Part shown: one piece after another, positions 31,752 to 44,522 of the stretch
How the letters are laid out: each line of letters starts with the position of its first letter
How positions within the stretch are numbered: the first letter of the stretch is position 1
Notes under the pieces: generated by a model
Seen by the model: only the letters and a program-made list of their open reading frames with translations
The model's database searches: none
Told to the model about the DNA's origin: nothing
Assembly: GCA_037953745.1 (NCBI GenBank)
Contig: JBAKBP010004414.1
Location: 62,001-126,000 of the forward strand
Length of the DNA: 64,000 nt
Direction of reading: 5' to 3'
Source of the DNA: Lithodes maja
Lineage: Eukaryota; Arthropoda; Malacostraca; Decapoda; Lithodidae
Position numbers and translations under genes: made by a program

Positions 31752-32303
31752 TTAGGTACACATATTCACACTGGACCTATGGGAAAAATCCAAAGTATCC
31801 CCTGCACTTGGTTGGAATACATTCTTTCCAGGCGTAGGAGGACAATTAATTTTAAAAATATCCTGAGTCTCAACAGGGGTGCTTAATGCAAAGTCGTGCT
31901 TAGAAGTTTTGGGCAGACTTGTGTGAAAGGCACTAAGTTCACTTGGAGTGGCCAATGGACTGGTAGATCGCAATCTGTTAGCGCCACGACAACTCCGGAA
32001 CTTATCAATTACTTTCAACATGACTAGTGGCTCAATCTCGGGCCCACATAAGGAAGTGTCGCCACTGACTGTCCGATTCCCGCTGCAACTAAGTCGCTGG
32101 TTGGGTACGGATGCCAGGATGCAAGTTTTCTCACTAAGTCTAGAATCAGTAGTACTCCTTTCTAACCTAGGAGTATTGAGAACAAATTCAAAAATGAAGT
32201 TCATGCCAATAGGCTGAATGCTTGACTCTGGTTTGGTCAGTGTGGATAGTGTTTCTTTAGCCTGCGTTGTCCTGGATAGGTGCTTCCAGGGCAACAAGGG
32301 CAC
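31752..32303 (-). CDS. Hypothetical gag-like frame, copy 2
   Basis: 183 codons, same frame and length as copy 1. It shares derived residues with copy 3 (for example KTCILA where copies 0 and 1 have KTYILA). No ATG at the start and no recognised family. Confidence 0.35.
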   Translation of the reverse strand: MPLLPWKHLSRTTQAKETLSTLTKPESSIQPIGMNFIFEFVLNTPRLERSTTDSRLSEKTCILASVPNQRLSCSGNRTVSGDTSLCGPEIEPLVMLKVIDKFRSCRGANRLRSTSPLATPSELSAFHTSLPKTSKHDFALSTPVETQDIFKINCPPTPGKNVFQPSAGDTLDFSHRSSVNMCT

Positions 32304-32435
32304 GCTAGATATTTCAGCTTTGTTTTAAGTCACGGAGCTAGGAGCACTGGTGCTAACTTGTATATTAGGTGCACTTATCAGTTGTGCATTCGGGGACATT
32401 GATTTGACACTTGAATTGGTGGAACTGGTATACAC

Positions 32436-32906
32436 TATAGGTTTGAGTCCCAAAGGGAAGAAGGAAAACCTAAAATTTAGTAGTGGCCCCGGAATCATTG
32501 ACGATATGCCTTAAACAGCAATGGCACTCTTTGAACCCCAGAGTCAGCTGTTCAAATCACCCGCCCCGGAGCACAAGAGACCAAACATCGTAAGCGTATA
32601 CTCATAATTACTTACGGACTCGTCCTTATGACGTGAATGCCACTACGAAAAAACGAATTAAAAATAATAAAAAAACAAAAATTAGAACTACTAATCTGCT
32701 ATGCTTCCCACCGTGTGGATGTTGATAGCGTGGGTATGCCCCAAGATGCTGGCGCGTCATTCGTCCTTCACTGACATATCAAGATAACCTAGAAACTTCA
32801 GAAACGAATGGGAAGGGGATGAAAGGGAGGGCCAGAATCGTCAATGATTCTGGGGCCACTACTATATATTAGGTTTTCCTTCTTCCCTTCGGTACTCAAA
32901 CCTATA
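32436..32906. repeat. Complementary-repeat block, copy 2
   Basis: Same two inverted arms and third direct segment as copy 1. The left arm lies inside the interval where copy 2 switches from copy 3-like to copy 1-like sequence. Confidence 0.7.
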
Positions 32907-33541
32907 ATTTATTAGTGGCCCCTCCATCATTGACTATATGCCTGATATCACAATTCTGGAGGGGGACATTCGTGATAAATATCAAACCACTAACAAAATA
33001 ACAATAGGATGAGAATAAACCCAGTTCATAGAGCTCAAACCTTCTTTATTTTGTGACAAAATACAGTAAAATTGTAAAGAGGTACAGGTAGTGTACTTAA
33101 AAATATACCTGTGTACAATAATTCTTAAATCTTTGGATAGATATTGCATAAAAATTGCACTTCATATAAATTATCTATTACATGTAAAAACAGATTACTT
33201 ATATGTATACAATATATGTAACTGTTATAAAAAATAAAATATTTGTCTATGTAAATTCTATTATACCATATACAAAAATATTCTCCAACTCTTGACTATA
33301 TTTCAAGTACCTGAGTAACCTTATGATAATGAGTATCACATAAAAAATGTATCTATGTAAAAAAAAAAAAAAAAAATCCCCACTCTTGACAATGTTTGAA
33401 GTCCTCGAGTAACCTTAGGATAATGAGTATCACAGTGGACACACACACTAACCATGTCCCGCGGGGCTGAGGGTCTTTGGCTCTCACACACCCCCCCCCA
33501 CCTCTTTTTATAACTAGCAAATAATAAAAAGCACCGAACCT

Positions 33542-34501
33542 TCAGACCTGCTGTCTCAATGCGACACAGGTCATTTGTGGTTTATCTAGAGTAACAGACA
33601 GGTAACGTGTTAAGAAGGTGTGATTTGACGCCCATAAATGCGTCTGCTGAATATCAGTGACTGAGTAATTCTTTACGAATCTAAGTGAAACTGCCCACTT
33701 TCTTATATCATGAGCTCGCCCAACGGCTCCCGGATTACTTTCCCGTATCACATCGACTAATAAAGCTGCCAATTGCTGCTTCGTAAGACATTTACCTGTC
33801 TGATTTACCCGAAGAGCTCACGGTGGGTTAGGCCGGGACACTCTAATATAGGTCAATAGAGATTTCATCGGACATAACTTGTGGTGAGCATCTCCTCTTT
33901 TGAGCGTCGGAACCTCATATTCGATAACCACATGTTCATTATGCTCGTTTTTGGCAATGAAAGTAGGCGACGGCGCAATTTGAACATTGACATTGCGCCG
34001 TGCGAACCTAAGACAATTGGGTTCGTTGCTCATCGCCGCCAGCTCAGATACCCGGTTTCCTGTAGCCAAGGCCATAAGGAACACAGCCTTCTTTAAGATT
34101 GAATCAAAAGTAGAATTGTGACTATATTTCTGAGAATGAAGCAACAACAAGGCTTTGTCAAGTGACCAGGTAGGCGAAGCTTGAAGCATGCATGCATGAA
34201 TGCCTTCTCCTCCGCCTGCAGCACTGAGATTCCTGTTAAATAATAAAAATGGAACTCTGATGGCCGTCATATGATTCTTTAGCGTAATGACTGACAATCC
34301 TTTACGTTCAAGTAAGTAGTCTAGGTATTTGAAAATTAAGGACACCGAGGCCACGGTCTGGTCAGTTTCTACGATGCAAAGAGTAAAGGCTGTCCAGTGT
34401 GATTGGTACTGACGTTGACTAGAGAGAGTATATTGATTGATCAATTTATTGGTTACACTATCACCATAGTGGGCTAACCATTTGGCCTTCTGAATATCCA
34501 C
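33542..34501 (-). pseudogene. DIRS-type tyrosine recombinase, copy 2
   Basis: Same organisation as copy 1: Arg in TGNRVSEL, the shared TGA after the RVSRPN motif (last residues NPP here), then HDIR and the Tyr motif. Nearly identical to copy 1; one Leu-to-Val change follows SLRF. Confidence 0.85.
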
Positions 34502-34504
34502 AAG

Positions 34505-35433
34505 TCATAAGTCAGCGAGGTCTTTAGGCTGCCAATTGTCTCTTAAGTGGAAATACGAGATCGGGAGCGACACCGGGTTCTCGCACCACGTCTTCAATTG
34601 GGAGTACCACACCTGAGCCGGCCACAGGGGTGCGATCATCAAGACTACGCCCCGATAATCCCGTAGTTTGTGAACTACTTGACACATGAGTGAAACGTCT
34701 GGTGGCGGAAATAGATAAATGGAATTCCACTTGTTCCAGTTCGTCAGCAGTGCGTCTGGTCCTTCCGCCGGGGTTTGCGCAAGCGCGTGAGGAAGAGAGG
34801 AAGTCTGTGGTTCTCCTCGGACGCGAATAAGTCCACTTGTGGACGGTATGGCTCTGCAATCATCCATTGAAAGAAGATTTGCTTGAGTGCCCATTCTACT
34901 TGTGTGCTCTGTCTCTGTGACAGAGCATCTGCCCACACATTGGCTATGCCCGGCAGATAAATTATCTGCCGGGCATATTATCATATTATGATGCGTGGAG
35001 ATAAATGTTTAGCTTTTCCGCCAACACAAAGATCTTTTCCGACAAATCTAGCAACACTCGAGACCTCGTTGACCCCTGCTTCTGAATGCATGTGACTGCA
35101 TTCAGGTTGTCCATTCGAAAGGCTATTAATTTTCCAACTAGAGTTGAACTGTGAGCCTGAAGGAAAAATAGGGGAACTAGTAACTCTTTTGCATTGATTG
35201 AAACTCCTTGAACCGGGACCAAAGACCCTGACCTTGGTGACCGAGGTTGGCTTGATACCCCAATTACCCATTGTCCCCGAAGCGTCGGTGTCGACCCACA
35301 CCGTAGGCAGAGGAGAAGTCCATGTCATAATTGAATGCAATGTTTCTGGCCTTGCCCAGACCGCTAGTAAGTTGTGGATTAATTTTGGGATATGCCATGA
35401 CTTGTCCGAGGCGGGACGAGAATTCGTCATCAT
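34505..35433 (-). pseudogene. DIRS-type RNase H, copy 2
   Basis: As copy 1 but without its five-base insertion, so the linker after the frameshift stays open (VSLMCQVVHKLRDYRG). The 33-bp hairpin and the TGA before the recombinase are present. Confidence 0.82.
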
Positions 35434-35442
35434 GATTTTTAT

Positions 35443-37356
35443 TTTAAAGTATGTAAGGTGTTTGTAGTATAATGTATTGATAGGTGGAGAAAGTGTTTTG
35501 GAGGGCAGGCTGGGGTTGCCCTCAATATTGATGAGGCACAGAAAGGATCAGCTAAGGAGGCCAGATGGTGAAACAGGAGTTCCAGCTGTCCTTATCAACC
35601 ACCTAGCACTCCCCTGGAGTACCGCCCTGTTCGGCTGGTGCCTACAGCCTACTCCTATGGAAGATATTGCTGTAGAGTGTATTAAGAAGGGTTAAGATGT
35701 GATAATAGATTGATTATGCTTTGTTGTGTCAATGGTACCACTAGGACTGCATGTATTGTGCCGTTGTACAAGGGGAAGGGAGATCGGCAGAAGTGTTCAA
35801 ATTATAGAGGTATTAGTTTATTGTCAGTTGTTGTAAAGTTGTATGGCAGAGTGTTGATAAAGAGGATAATAAAGGGTAGCCTACAGAAGGTGCATTGGAG
35901 AAGAGCAGTGCAGTTTCAGGAGGAGAAGAGGTGTGGATCAGATATTTTCAGCAAGACAGCTATGCAAGAAGTATTTAGAGAAACATAAGGAGATTTTTTG
36001 GGCTTTTATGGATTTGGTAAAAGCCTATGATCGTGTGGATCGAGAAGCAATGTGGAAGGTGCTAAGGATTTATGAAATTGGAGTAAATTTATTAAAAGGA
36101 GTCAAGAGTTTCTATGAAGAGACAGAGCGTGTGTTAGAGTATGAAATGAGTTGAGTGAAGGATTTGAGGTAAATGAAGGTCTGAGACAGGGTTATGTAAT
36201 GTCACCGTGGTTCTTTAATGTATATATGGATGATGTGGTGAAGGAGGTAAAAATGAGACCTATTGGTAGAGGGTTGGATTTAGTAGGAAAGAATGGTGGA
36301 GATTGGGAGTTGATTCAGTTGCTGTTTGTTGATGACACAGCATTGGTGGTGGATTCTGAGGAGACTCTGCAGCGAGTAGTCAAAGAGTTTGGTGTGGTAT
36401 GTGGTAAGAGGAAGCTGAGGGTGAATGTCAATAAAAGTAAAGTGATGGTGTGCAATAGAGATGGTCATAAGGTGAATCTAAATGTGCGGTTGGATGGGCA
36501 AATATTGGAGTGTTTAAATATCTAGGAGTTATGAGCAGGGACGCAGAAGTGGAAATGGAGGTAAGACAGTGAGTATGTGAAGAAAGGAAAGTTTTCAGAG
36601 CAATGGGAAATATGTGGAAGGTGAGAAATCTCGGAATGAAAGCTAAAAGTGCAATGTATCCAGGGATAGTTGTACCAGCAGTGATGTATGGTGCTGAGAC
36701 ATGGGCTCTGAAGGCACAAGAGAGAAGAAATTTGGATGTGATGGAGATGAACTACTTGAGGAGTATGTGTTGAGTAAGGCATAGAGTCAGATTGAGGAAT
36801 GAAGATGAATGTAAGAGAGTGGGACAGCAGGAACCCTTGTCGGCCAGATTGGACAGAAGGGTGCTGTGCTGGTATGGACATGTTGAGCGAATGGGAGATG
36901 AAAGGCTTACAAAGAGAGTATATGAGTCAGATGCAAGGGGAGGTAGATGGAGAGGAAGACCTCGGTTGAGATGGAGAGATGGTGTAGTACAAGCGTTGAA
37001 AGGTAGAGGGATGACTGTAGAACAGGCAAGAGAAGTAGTAATGAATAGGAATGAATGGAGAATGCTTGTGAATAGATGAGTGATAACGTGGTCATTTGAA
37101 GAGGGGGCTGGGCGCCAGTTGGACTAGATAATAGTCCGTCAGACGCTTGGCCCGGGGAGCTGGTGTATATGAAGGGTCATGCCTGGATGTGAGGTGGACG
37201 GGCATTGTTGTATGGTTCCGCTGCGTGTCTGCCTCCTGGGACCGGAACCTCGCCGGGAGGTCTGGGACCGGGGGTGATGGATGCCCTTAGTGATCCTTGG
37301 TCTCTGGGTCTTCTGGGCGACCTAGATGTGTGTGAATTTTATATATACAGTATACG
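35443..37356 (+). pseudogene. Decayed RTE-like LINE, copy 2
   Basis: Same stops and frameshifts as copy 1, including the TAA near 35691 where copy 3 has TGG. Motif C is LLFVDDTALV. Confidence 0.85.
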
Positions 37357-37362
37357 GCCACA

Positions 37363-37582
37363 GGTCCTAGCGCAATTGGTAGAGCACTCACCTGCATATT
37401 GTGGGTTGACGGATCGAGTCTCCAGCCAGCCAGTGTGTGTTATTGGCAGACGCCAGTGCTGTTGGTGGACGGTCCGGTCTAGCAATCTGTGGCAACTATT
37501 TACTGAAGTCCCTGATCATTAGGGCACCCTCCCTAGCCCAGCTCTTGAGCAGGGAGTGCATGGTGGTAAAAAAACCTGCATC
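37363..37582 (+). mobile_element. tRNA-derived SINE (family 2), copy 2
   Basis: Same A-box TAGCGCAATTGG and B-box as the copy 1 element at 25766. Confidence 0.65.
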
Positions 37583-37659
37583 ATCATATGTACTGCGTCA
37601 GTCTGCCTGCAGGGGGCAAATAACAGAAAATAAAGAGTCAAACTAGACAGGAACTTAAC

Positions 37660-38700
37660 CATGAGTGTACGAGTAATGTAAACAAAGTTGGCGATACACC
37701 CGGAATCCCCGTACACTACATCCTTCTCGGATAATTTCATAAAAAAATCAGTCAAATTGGACACAAACGTAACTGCGAGCATGCGACTTATGGAAACAAG
37801 GCGACGCAAACGCCCGCTAACGCCATCCTTACCGAATCTTCTGGAAGGCTTATTGCACTCCAAAGGTTAATGAAAGTCTAAAGATGCTCATCATAACCTT
37901 GTACAGTAGTACACTTGGCCTTTTCGGTAAGGGTTGTACTAGCGAGCGTATCGTTGCTTTGTTTACAAAATTAGGTAAAAGTTGTGTTAGCGAGCGTACT
38001 GTTTGATTTGTTTACATAGTCACACGCTCGCAGTTACATTTGTATCTAATTTGACTGCTGTTATTTGCCCCTGTTGGTAATATATAATTATGATGATGAC
38101 AATAAGTCATGGGGTGTGAGGGTATGTATCCCATGGCCGGTAACAAAACAATTGTAACAAAACAAGTTGTTCCCAACACCTGGCTGAGGGATATAATAAT
38201 GGGTTGAAGCCCCAATCACCCCCCATGACTTATTGTCATCAACATATATATTTCTTGCAGGGGGCAAATAACAGCAGTCAAATTTTATGTGAATGTAACT
38301 GCGAGCGTGCAACAATGTAAACAAAATGGACGGTACACCCGCTAACACAACTTTTACCCAAATTTACATTACTCGTACACTTGCGTCTACTTTGAAGACT
38401 ATATATATTTCTTAAATCATTCCACTTCCAGCCATTATTTTTACCCCTTGGTGGCAATATAACTGATTATGACAATAAGTCCTAGGGGATGGGGGGCAGA
38501 CTGCAGAGCAGCGCCTCACCCCGCCAGGAGTTGCTGTCATCATCATTTATATTGCTAGCAAGGGGCAAAAAACAGCTGGCCGTGAGATAATTTCAGAAAA
38601 GTTTGTATTCAATGTAGACGCGAACATACCCGTGAGCGTACGAGTAATGTAAAGAAGGGACAATATGCCCACTAACACTACCCTTACTGAATAGGCTAGG
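37660..38700. repeat. Nested foldback cluster, copy 2
   Basis: As in copy 1, with a private insertion of TAACAAAACAAGTTGT-like sequence near 38155 in the central part of the main foldback. Confidence 0.7.
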
Positions 38701-38739
38701 CCTTAAGTTATTGTTAGTTCAATGCTAGAAAAATAAATT

Positions 38740-38948
38740 ACTATAGGTAGCGCCAGCGAACTTGATCCCTTAACTTCTCATAACTCAAAATGAATTAAAG
38801 CAATCGGGCTGACATTTCTATAATTTGGAAAGAGCCCACCAGGAAATAGGTGTGGATATTTACAGCCAGTTTGCTTAAGGCCCTTTTGAGTTAAAAAGAA
38901 GTAAGGGATCAATATTTTTGTCAAGTTCGTTGGCGCGCTACCTATAGT
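38740..38948. mobile_element. ACTATAGGTAG MITE, copy 2
   Basis: Same 209-bp element as at 27127. Confidence 0.65.
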
Positions 38949-39003
38949 CTACAATACATAAGTAAAAAATATGCCTCCCACACAATTTTCAAGTTATCAT
39001 ACA

Positions 39004-39216
39004 TAGACTACAGTAGATCTGGACTGGACACGAAACTGGAACTTTGCAGTAAGGGACCCAAAATCGGAGAACGAACCCCCAAGTTCGAACCTCGAAACCG
39101 CGAAAATGTGATAATTTCGCGGTTTCGAGATTCATATTTGGGGGTTTGTTCTCCGATTTTGGGTCCCTTACTGCAAAGTTCCATTTTCGTGTCCAGTCCA
39201 TATCTACTGTAGTCTA
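39004..39216. mobile_element. 213-bp palindrome, copy 2
   Basis: Same element as at 27391, same length. Confidence 0.85.
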
Positions 39217-39400
39217 TATATCATATTATCAATGAAGGCCATAGGCCTAACCAAACCAAAGTGTAGGATACCCCGAAAGAATGGGCAAAGTAAATAAAAA
39301 ATAATGGTGCTAAATCAGTCTTTTAGATATTATAGAGTATGACCAAATTTGATTAAAATTATATAAAATAATAGTGGCAGTGCCCATTTAAAATATATTA

Positions 39401-40312
39401 TTAATCATTGATTATGGGCCTAGACCACAACTCAGCAAGTTTCATACAGAATACTGCTAGGTAGTTGTACAGCATCGTCTTGCTAACAACTTTCTCTGCA
39501 TGGAGAGTCTCAAGAGAAGAGATGATGCTGAGCAACTCAGTGTCGGTGGGTCGGTTGCTAGGATCGTCAGCCGACAGTGCAGCTTTTACCCAGTCCAACA
39601 ACTTAAAACAGGTCCTAGGCACTTTGAAGTTGTCAAATATCTCGTGAAAGATATCGTATACAGCGGAGGCCACACTGAACATATCTGAGGACAGTGAGCT
39701 AACCTGGCCTCCCAATACTTCCCGTGCCATCCAGTAGTAGTCATTAATTTGGTCGAGGGGAATAGGCACCGCATATTTGGGCTTCGATGAAGAGGCTAGA
39801 CCAAAGTCAATAAGACTCACTTTTGGCCCATCAAAGGTGTCATGCACACAAATATTATCCAGCTTAATATCATTGTGGAACACCCCACGAGACGAGACGG
39901 CGCTTACGATATTCACAAGCTGCTTGATCAGCGACAACATGAGATCCAAACTAATGGCACCTTTGTGGATGTTGAGGTAAGTGCCCAGATCGAGGCCAGC
40001 AAATTTTGTCACGATAACACACTGCTCAGGACAAACTGACACTAATTCCTGCACCCCGTCAACTCCCTTCAGCTGGTTCAAATATTTAACTTCAAACAGC
40101 AAACTTGCATAACACTCAGCAAGGCTTTTCTTCACCACAAAGTACTCGGCGTCTCCCTTCATCAACCAACAAGTGCCGTTTGCGCCTTCGCCCAGATGTA
40201 CAACTTGGTTTTCATTCAAAAGGCCATCAAGTTGATCAGTGGACAATACCTTAATACCAAGCTGTCTGCACTCGTCCTCGAAAAGAACCCTGGTTACGGT
40301 TACCTTGGTCAT
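39401..40312 (-). CDS. Single-domain protein kinase, intronless, copy 2
   Basis: Translates to exactly the same 303 residues as the copy 1 kinase, with all catalytic motifs intact (GEGANG, HNDIKLDN, DFG). It lies in the part of copy 2 that derives from a copy 1-type unit, so the identity is explained by recent duplication and does not by itself show selection. Downstream is the 213-bp palindrome; upstream is about 600 bases of AT-rich sequence and then the next unit. Confidence 0.9.
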   Translation of the reverse strand: MTKVTVTRVLFEDECRQLGIKVLSTDQLDGLLNENQVVHLGEGANGTCWLMKGDAEYFVVKKSLAECYASLLFEVKYLNQLKGVDGVQELVSVCPEQCVIVTKFAGLDLGTYLNIHKGAISLDLMLSLIKQLVNIVSAVSSRGVFHNDIKLDNICVHDTFDGPKVSLIDFGLASSSKPKYAVPIPLDQINDYYWMAREVLGGQVSSLSSDMFSVASAVYDIFHEIFDNFKVPRTCFKLLDWVKAALSADDPSNRPTDTELLSIISSLETLHAEKVVSKTMLYNYLAVFCMKLAELWSRPIIND

Positions 40313-40981
40313 TTTGATAGATCAAGTTAATTGTTATAGTTAAAATAGCACTTCAGAGGCTATCAACTCTACTGGATTATTATGCCAGCACACTGCAACA
40401 CCGAGTGAGACAGCACTTTGGAGACAGCTGTGTCGCAGTGTTAACAGAACAATAATGAGTCCTCTTTCTCGAGCGATCAGATATATCAAGTAGCCTAAAA
40501 CATCTACATAACTACTTGTTGCTATTTTGGTCCACATTAAGTGATACTTAACGTTGTTATTTTATGTAAATTCATTCTGATTTCAAAAATAACAAAATAA
40601 GCTGGTTTTATCTGTTTTACTCGAAAATAATGTATAATGTTAGGGACAATTAATTGTTATAATTTAGTTACCCATCGAATTATTTTGGTTTTCTTCAAGA
40701 AACGTATAAGAAAATAGTCGTATTATCGGTAACTAAATTATAAATTACAATCGGCGTATTTGATCATATATTTAGGTAAAACCAGGTAGAATAAAGGCAG
40801 TATCACACGAGACCCGATCTTTCTCTCAACTATTATCGTCAACACTGGTCTGGCAGCTTTTGAAATAAATGTTATTATGCAGTATATTTGTGACACATAC
40901 ATTACATTAATTTCTGTCTTGTTTCAGATGCTCGGATGCTTTAACTGATCACAAAAGAAAAAACTGCAAATATTTCGGATT

Positions 40982-41093
40982 GGAGAGCCGCGGCGGTCCA
41001 GTGGTGAGCACGCTCACGTGTGAATCTGCTTGACCCGAGTTCGATCCCAGCCATTGCGGAAAAGTAGTGGGTGTGGTAGTACGTCCTAGCATG
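40982..41093 (+). mobile_element. tRNA-derived SINE (family 1), copy 3
   Basis: Same head and body as the element at 15704. Confidence 0.65.
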
Positions 41094-41793
41094 TTTCACA
41101 TGCTTGCACCAAGTCGAGGGACACCTCGACGACGTATACAGACTAAACACACATAACAAAGCCACTCCAACAGCTTCCTTTCTCTCCAACACCCCTTCTC
41201 CCCTCTCTGCACTCTTCAGAATAATAGGAAAAGTAGAAAGTAGCTACGAGGTGCTGTTGTAAAGGCTTATCCCTCAATACCTTCACCTGAGTATTTTACT
41301 GTTTCAGCATATGATGACATGTTTCTTTGTTTTATTTTACTGGAATATTTGTGATTACACCTGCCTATAGGAGTCCAACCAGCCACGGTGAAAATAATGA
41401 CCAGCTACTGGGACTAATGCGGGAAATTTGTCAATGTCATGCCACGGTTTTCAAGCAAACGTGATATATTCTGATTGCGATTACCAACTTATGGATCAGC
41501 AGTTATATTCAACTTGGGTAGGCCTACTTCTCCACTGGGCGAGGACAGACCTTACTTCTCTAAATCAACACACAAGCAATAAACAATGGATACAAAACAC
41601 ATGTATAGAAAACACAAGTTTTATTTCTTAAACACTAAGGTACAATCATAACGGAAAATCTGGAAAACTCAGTTATAAATTATATAAGTATAATCATAAA
41701 TACATAGATAATAAGTCTCAAAATCACACAGATATTGTCCTCAAATAAACAGAGTAAATACTCAAACAAAGCTATATAACAAGTTACTGCGAC

Positions 41794-42833
41794 TGTGGGG
41801 ATCGGTTTTTACACCATACCCGAAAGAGGATTTATGGAGCTCCGATCTTACTCTCAACCATCTGAACAATTTTACCAACACACCTAAACTTCGTTAAATG
41901 CGGAAATAGCCTCACGAAAATATCATGCCCTCTTGGGGGCACGAACTCTCGACCCTTGGGTGTGAGGCAGACACCTTACCAGTTAGACCAATAGAGATAT
42001 CCCACTTGGCCTGTTCGGCTCAGGGTATTTCCGCATCCGAGGTCTGTTTAGGCTAGACTACTTTCACTGAATTTACACTACTTCACCTTTCGGGAAGCGA
42101 AAGCTCCGAACAGAGAGGAACAAGCTTGAGCCGAATCGACCGAGAGCGTCAGAGAGATGAACGGGAATGGTGAGTCAACTTCACTGAGCGATGCATACAC
42201 GCACCTACAAACTGCCCCGTTGGCAACTCGCTTGGGCGGCTGGCAACTTCCACAACCCAACCCATGCGCGTCTCACATACACTCCCTGGTCTCTCCTCTC
42301 CCCTTCCTTGTCCTGTGGGGATCGGTTTTTACACCATACCCGAAAGAGGATTTATGGAGCTCCGATCTTACTCTCAACCATCTGAACAATTTTACCAACA
42401 CACCTAAACTTCGTTAAATGCGGAAATAGCCTCACGAAAATATCATGCCTTGGTGGGGGCACGAACTCTCGACCCTTGGGTGTGAGGCAGACACCTTACC
42501 AGTTAGACCAATAGAGATATCCCACTTGGCCTGTTCGGCTCAGGGTATTTCCGCATCCGAGGTCTGTTTAGGCTAGACTACTTTCACTGACTTTACACGA
42601 CAATAGAGCCGTGGCTCTGAATTTATGGACAAGAAGGACAATACAAAGTTCTAAACGAACTAGTTAATGCAAATGGATTAACAAAATAAATGTAAAATGA
42701 ATCAACTAGTGGCAAGGATGGAAACAAACTCCATCAAGATTAATTAAATAATAAGTCAAGTATAAGTGACTGAAAAGCATTGAACTCTGCGACGAGATTT
42801 TCGCTATTGGATCTGTACCCAAAAATATATAAG
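41794..42833 (+). repeat. 520-bp internal tandem duplication with tRNA-Val-like relics, copy 3
   Basis: TGTGGGGATCGG recurs at 41794 and 42314. tRNA-Val-like minus-strand segments end at 42003 and 42523. Shared with copy 2, absent from copy 1. Confidence 0.85.
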
Positions 42834-43367
42834 GAATGAATAAACTCAGGTCTGCGCAAAGTATTCTAAATGTACGTGTAAGGTGCATGTATAACAGGAA
42901 ATATTATATATATATATATTTCCTACGCGAGGAATTCCGGAGCCCGAATTCGAGGAAGTATGAATATATTTTCCTAAGAGATAGAGTGTGGAATGTTTCC
43001 CTACAATTGGGATAACGAAAATAAAATAAAGAAGGGAAGAGATGAAAGCTCTACGATATTACGTTAAGTTTAAATAGAATCTTGACATACCTGAATCTAA
43101 ACCCTCACGATAATCATTGTTACCATTACAAAACTTAGAAAGGCACTTAAAAGAATTGGAAGTCTATAGAAGCACTGGTAGAACGAGTTTGGGAGTGGAA
43201 AGGCAGCTAGTCACAGGGCGGTATCTTTCCAAGTATCAGGGACGTAACGTCGCACTTGGAGTCATTGGCCATCAGGTAACTTTTCACACGTCAGAGCTAG
43301 GTTCAGGCCCAAACAATTCCAACAGCCACTTGGCAAGGTTTCTATGCGGTTTCGACTTAGGCGGACT

Positions 43368-43919
43368 TTAGGTACACATATTCACACTGGACCTATGGGA
43401 AAAATCCAAAGTATCCCCTGTACTTGGTTGGAATACATTCTTTCCAGGCGTAGGAGGACAATTAATTTTAAAAATATCCTGAGTCTCAACAGGGGTGCTT
43501 AATGCAAAGTCGTGCTTAGAAGTTTTGGGCAGACTTGTGTGAAAGGCACTAAGTTCACTTGGAGTGGCCAATGGACTGGTAGATCGCAATCTGTTAGCGC
43601 CACGACAACTCCGGAACTTATCAATTACTTTCAACTTGACTAGTGGCTCAATCTCGGGCCCACATAAGGAAGTGTCGCCACTGACTGTCCGATTCCCGCT
43701 GCAACTAAGTCGCTGGTTGGGTACGGATGCCAGGATGCAAGTTTTCTCACTAAGTCTAGAATCAGTAGTACTCCTTTCTAACCTAGGAGTATTGAGAACA
43801 AATTCAAAAATGAAGTTCATGCCAATAGGCTGAATGCTTGACTCTGGTTTGGTCAGTGTGGATAGTGTTTCTTTAGCCTGCGTTGTCCTGGATAGGTGCT
43901 TCCAGGGCAACAAGGGCAC
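43368..43919 (-). CDS. Hypothetical gag-like frame, copy 3
   Basis: 183 codons, the same frame as copies 1 and 2, differing from copy 2 at a few residues. No ATG at the start and no recognised family. Confidence 0.35.
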   Translation of the reverse strand: MPLLPWKHLSRTTQAKETLSTLTKPESSIQPIGMNFIFEFVLNTPRLERSTTDSRLSEKTCILASVPNQRLSCSGNRTVSGDTSLCGPEIEPLVKLKVIDKFRSCRGANRLRSTSPLATPSELSAFHTSLPKTSKHDFALSTPVETQDIFKINCPPTPGKNVFQPSTGDTLDFSHRSSVNMCT

Positions 43920-44051
43920 GCTAGATATTTCAGCTTTGTTTTAAGTCACGGAGCTAGGAGCACTGGTGCTAACTTGTATATTAGGTGCACTTATCAGTTG
44001 TGCATTCGGGGACATTGATTTGACACTTGAATTGGTGGAACTGGTATACAC

Positions 44052-44522
44052 TATAGGTTTGAGTCCCAAAGGGAAGAAGGAAAACCTAAAATTTAGTAGT
44101 GGCCCCGGAATCATTGACGATATGCCTTAAACAGCAATGGCACTCTTTGAACCCCAGAGTCAGCTGTTCAAATCACCCGCCCCGGAGCGCAAGAGACCAA
44201 ACATCGTAAGCGTATACTCATAATTACTTACGGACTCGTCCTTATGACGCGAATGCCACTACGAAAAAACGAATTAAAAATAATAAAAAAACAAAAATTA
44301 GAACTACTAATCTGCTATGCTTCCCATCGTGTGGATGTTGATAGCGTGGGTATGCCCCAAGACGCTGGCGCGTCATTCGTCCTTCACTGACATATCAAGA
44401 TAACCTAGAAACTTCAGAAACGAATGGGAAGGGGATGAAAGGGAGGGCCAGAATCGTCAATGATTCTGGGGCCACTACTATATATTAGGTTTTCCTTCTT
44501 CCCTTCGGTACTCAAACCTATA
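44052..44522. repeat. Complementary-repeat block, copy 3
   Basis: Same arms as copy 1 with small sequence differences. Confidence 0.7.

Larger units (their letters stand above)
29298..40907 (+). repeat. Tandem-array copy 2 (11,610 bp, uninterrupted reference unit)
   Basis: Starts and ends at the same AATTTCTGTCTTGTTTCAG junction, with no LINE insertion. To about 32265 its variants match copy 3 and not copy 1; from about 32573 they match copy 1 and not copy 3. Private differences are few: single-base homopolymer changes and a 16-bp insertion near 38155. Confidence 0.95.
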
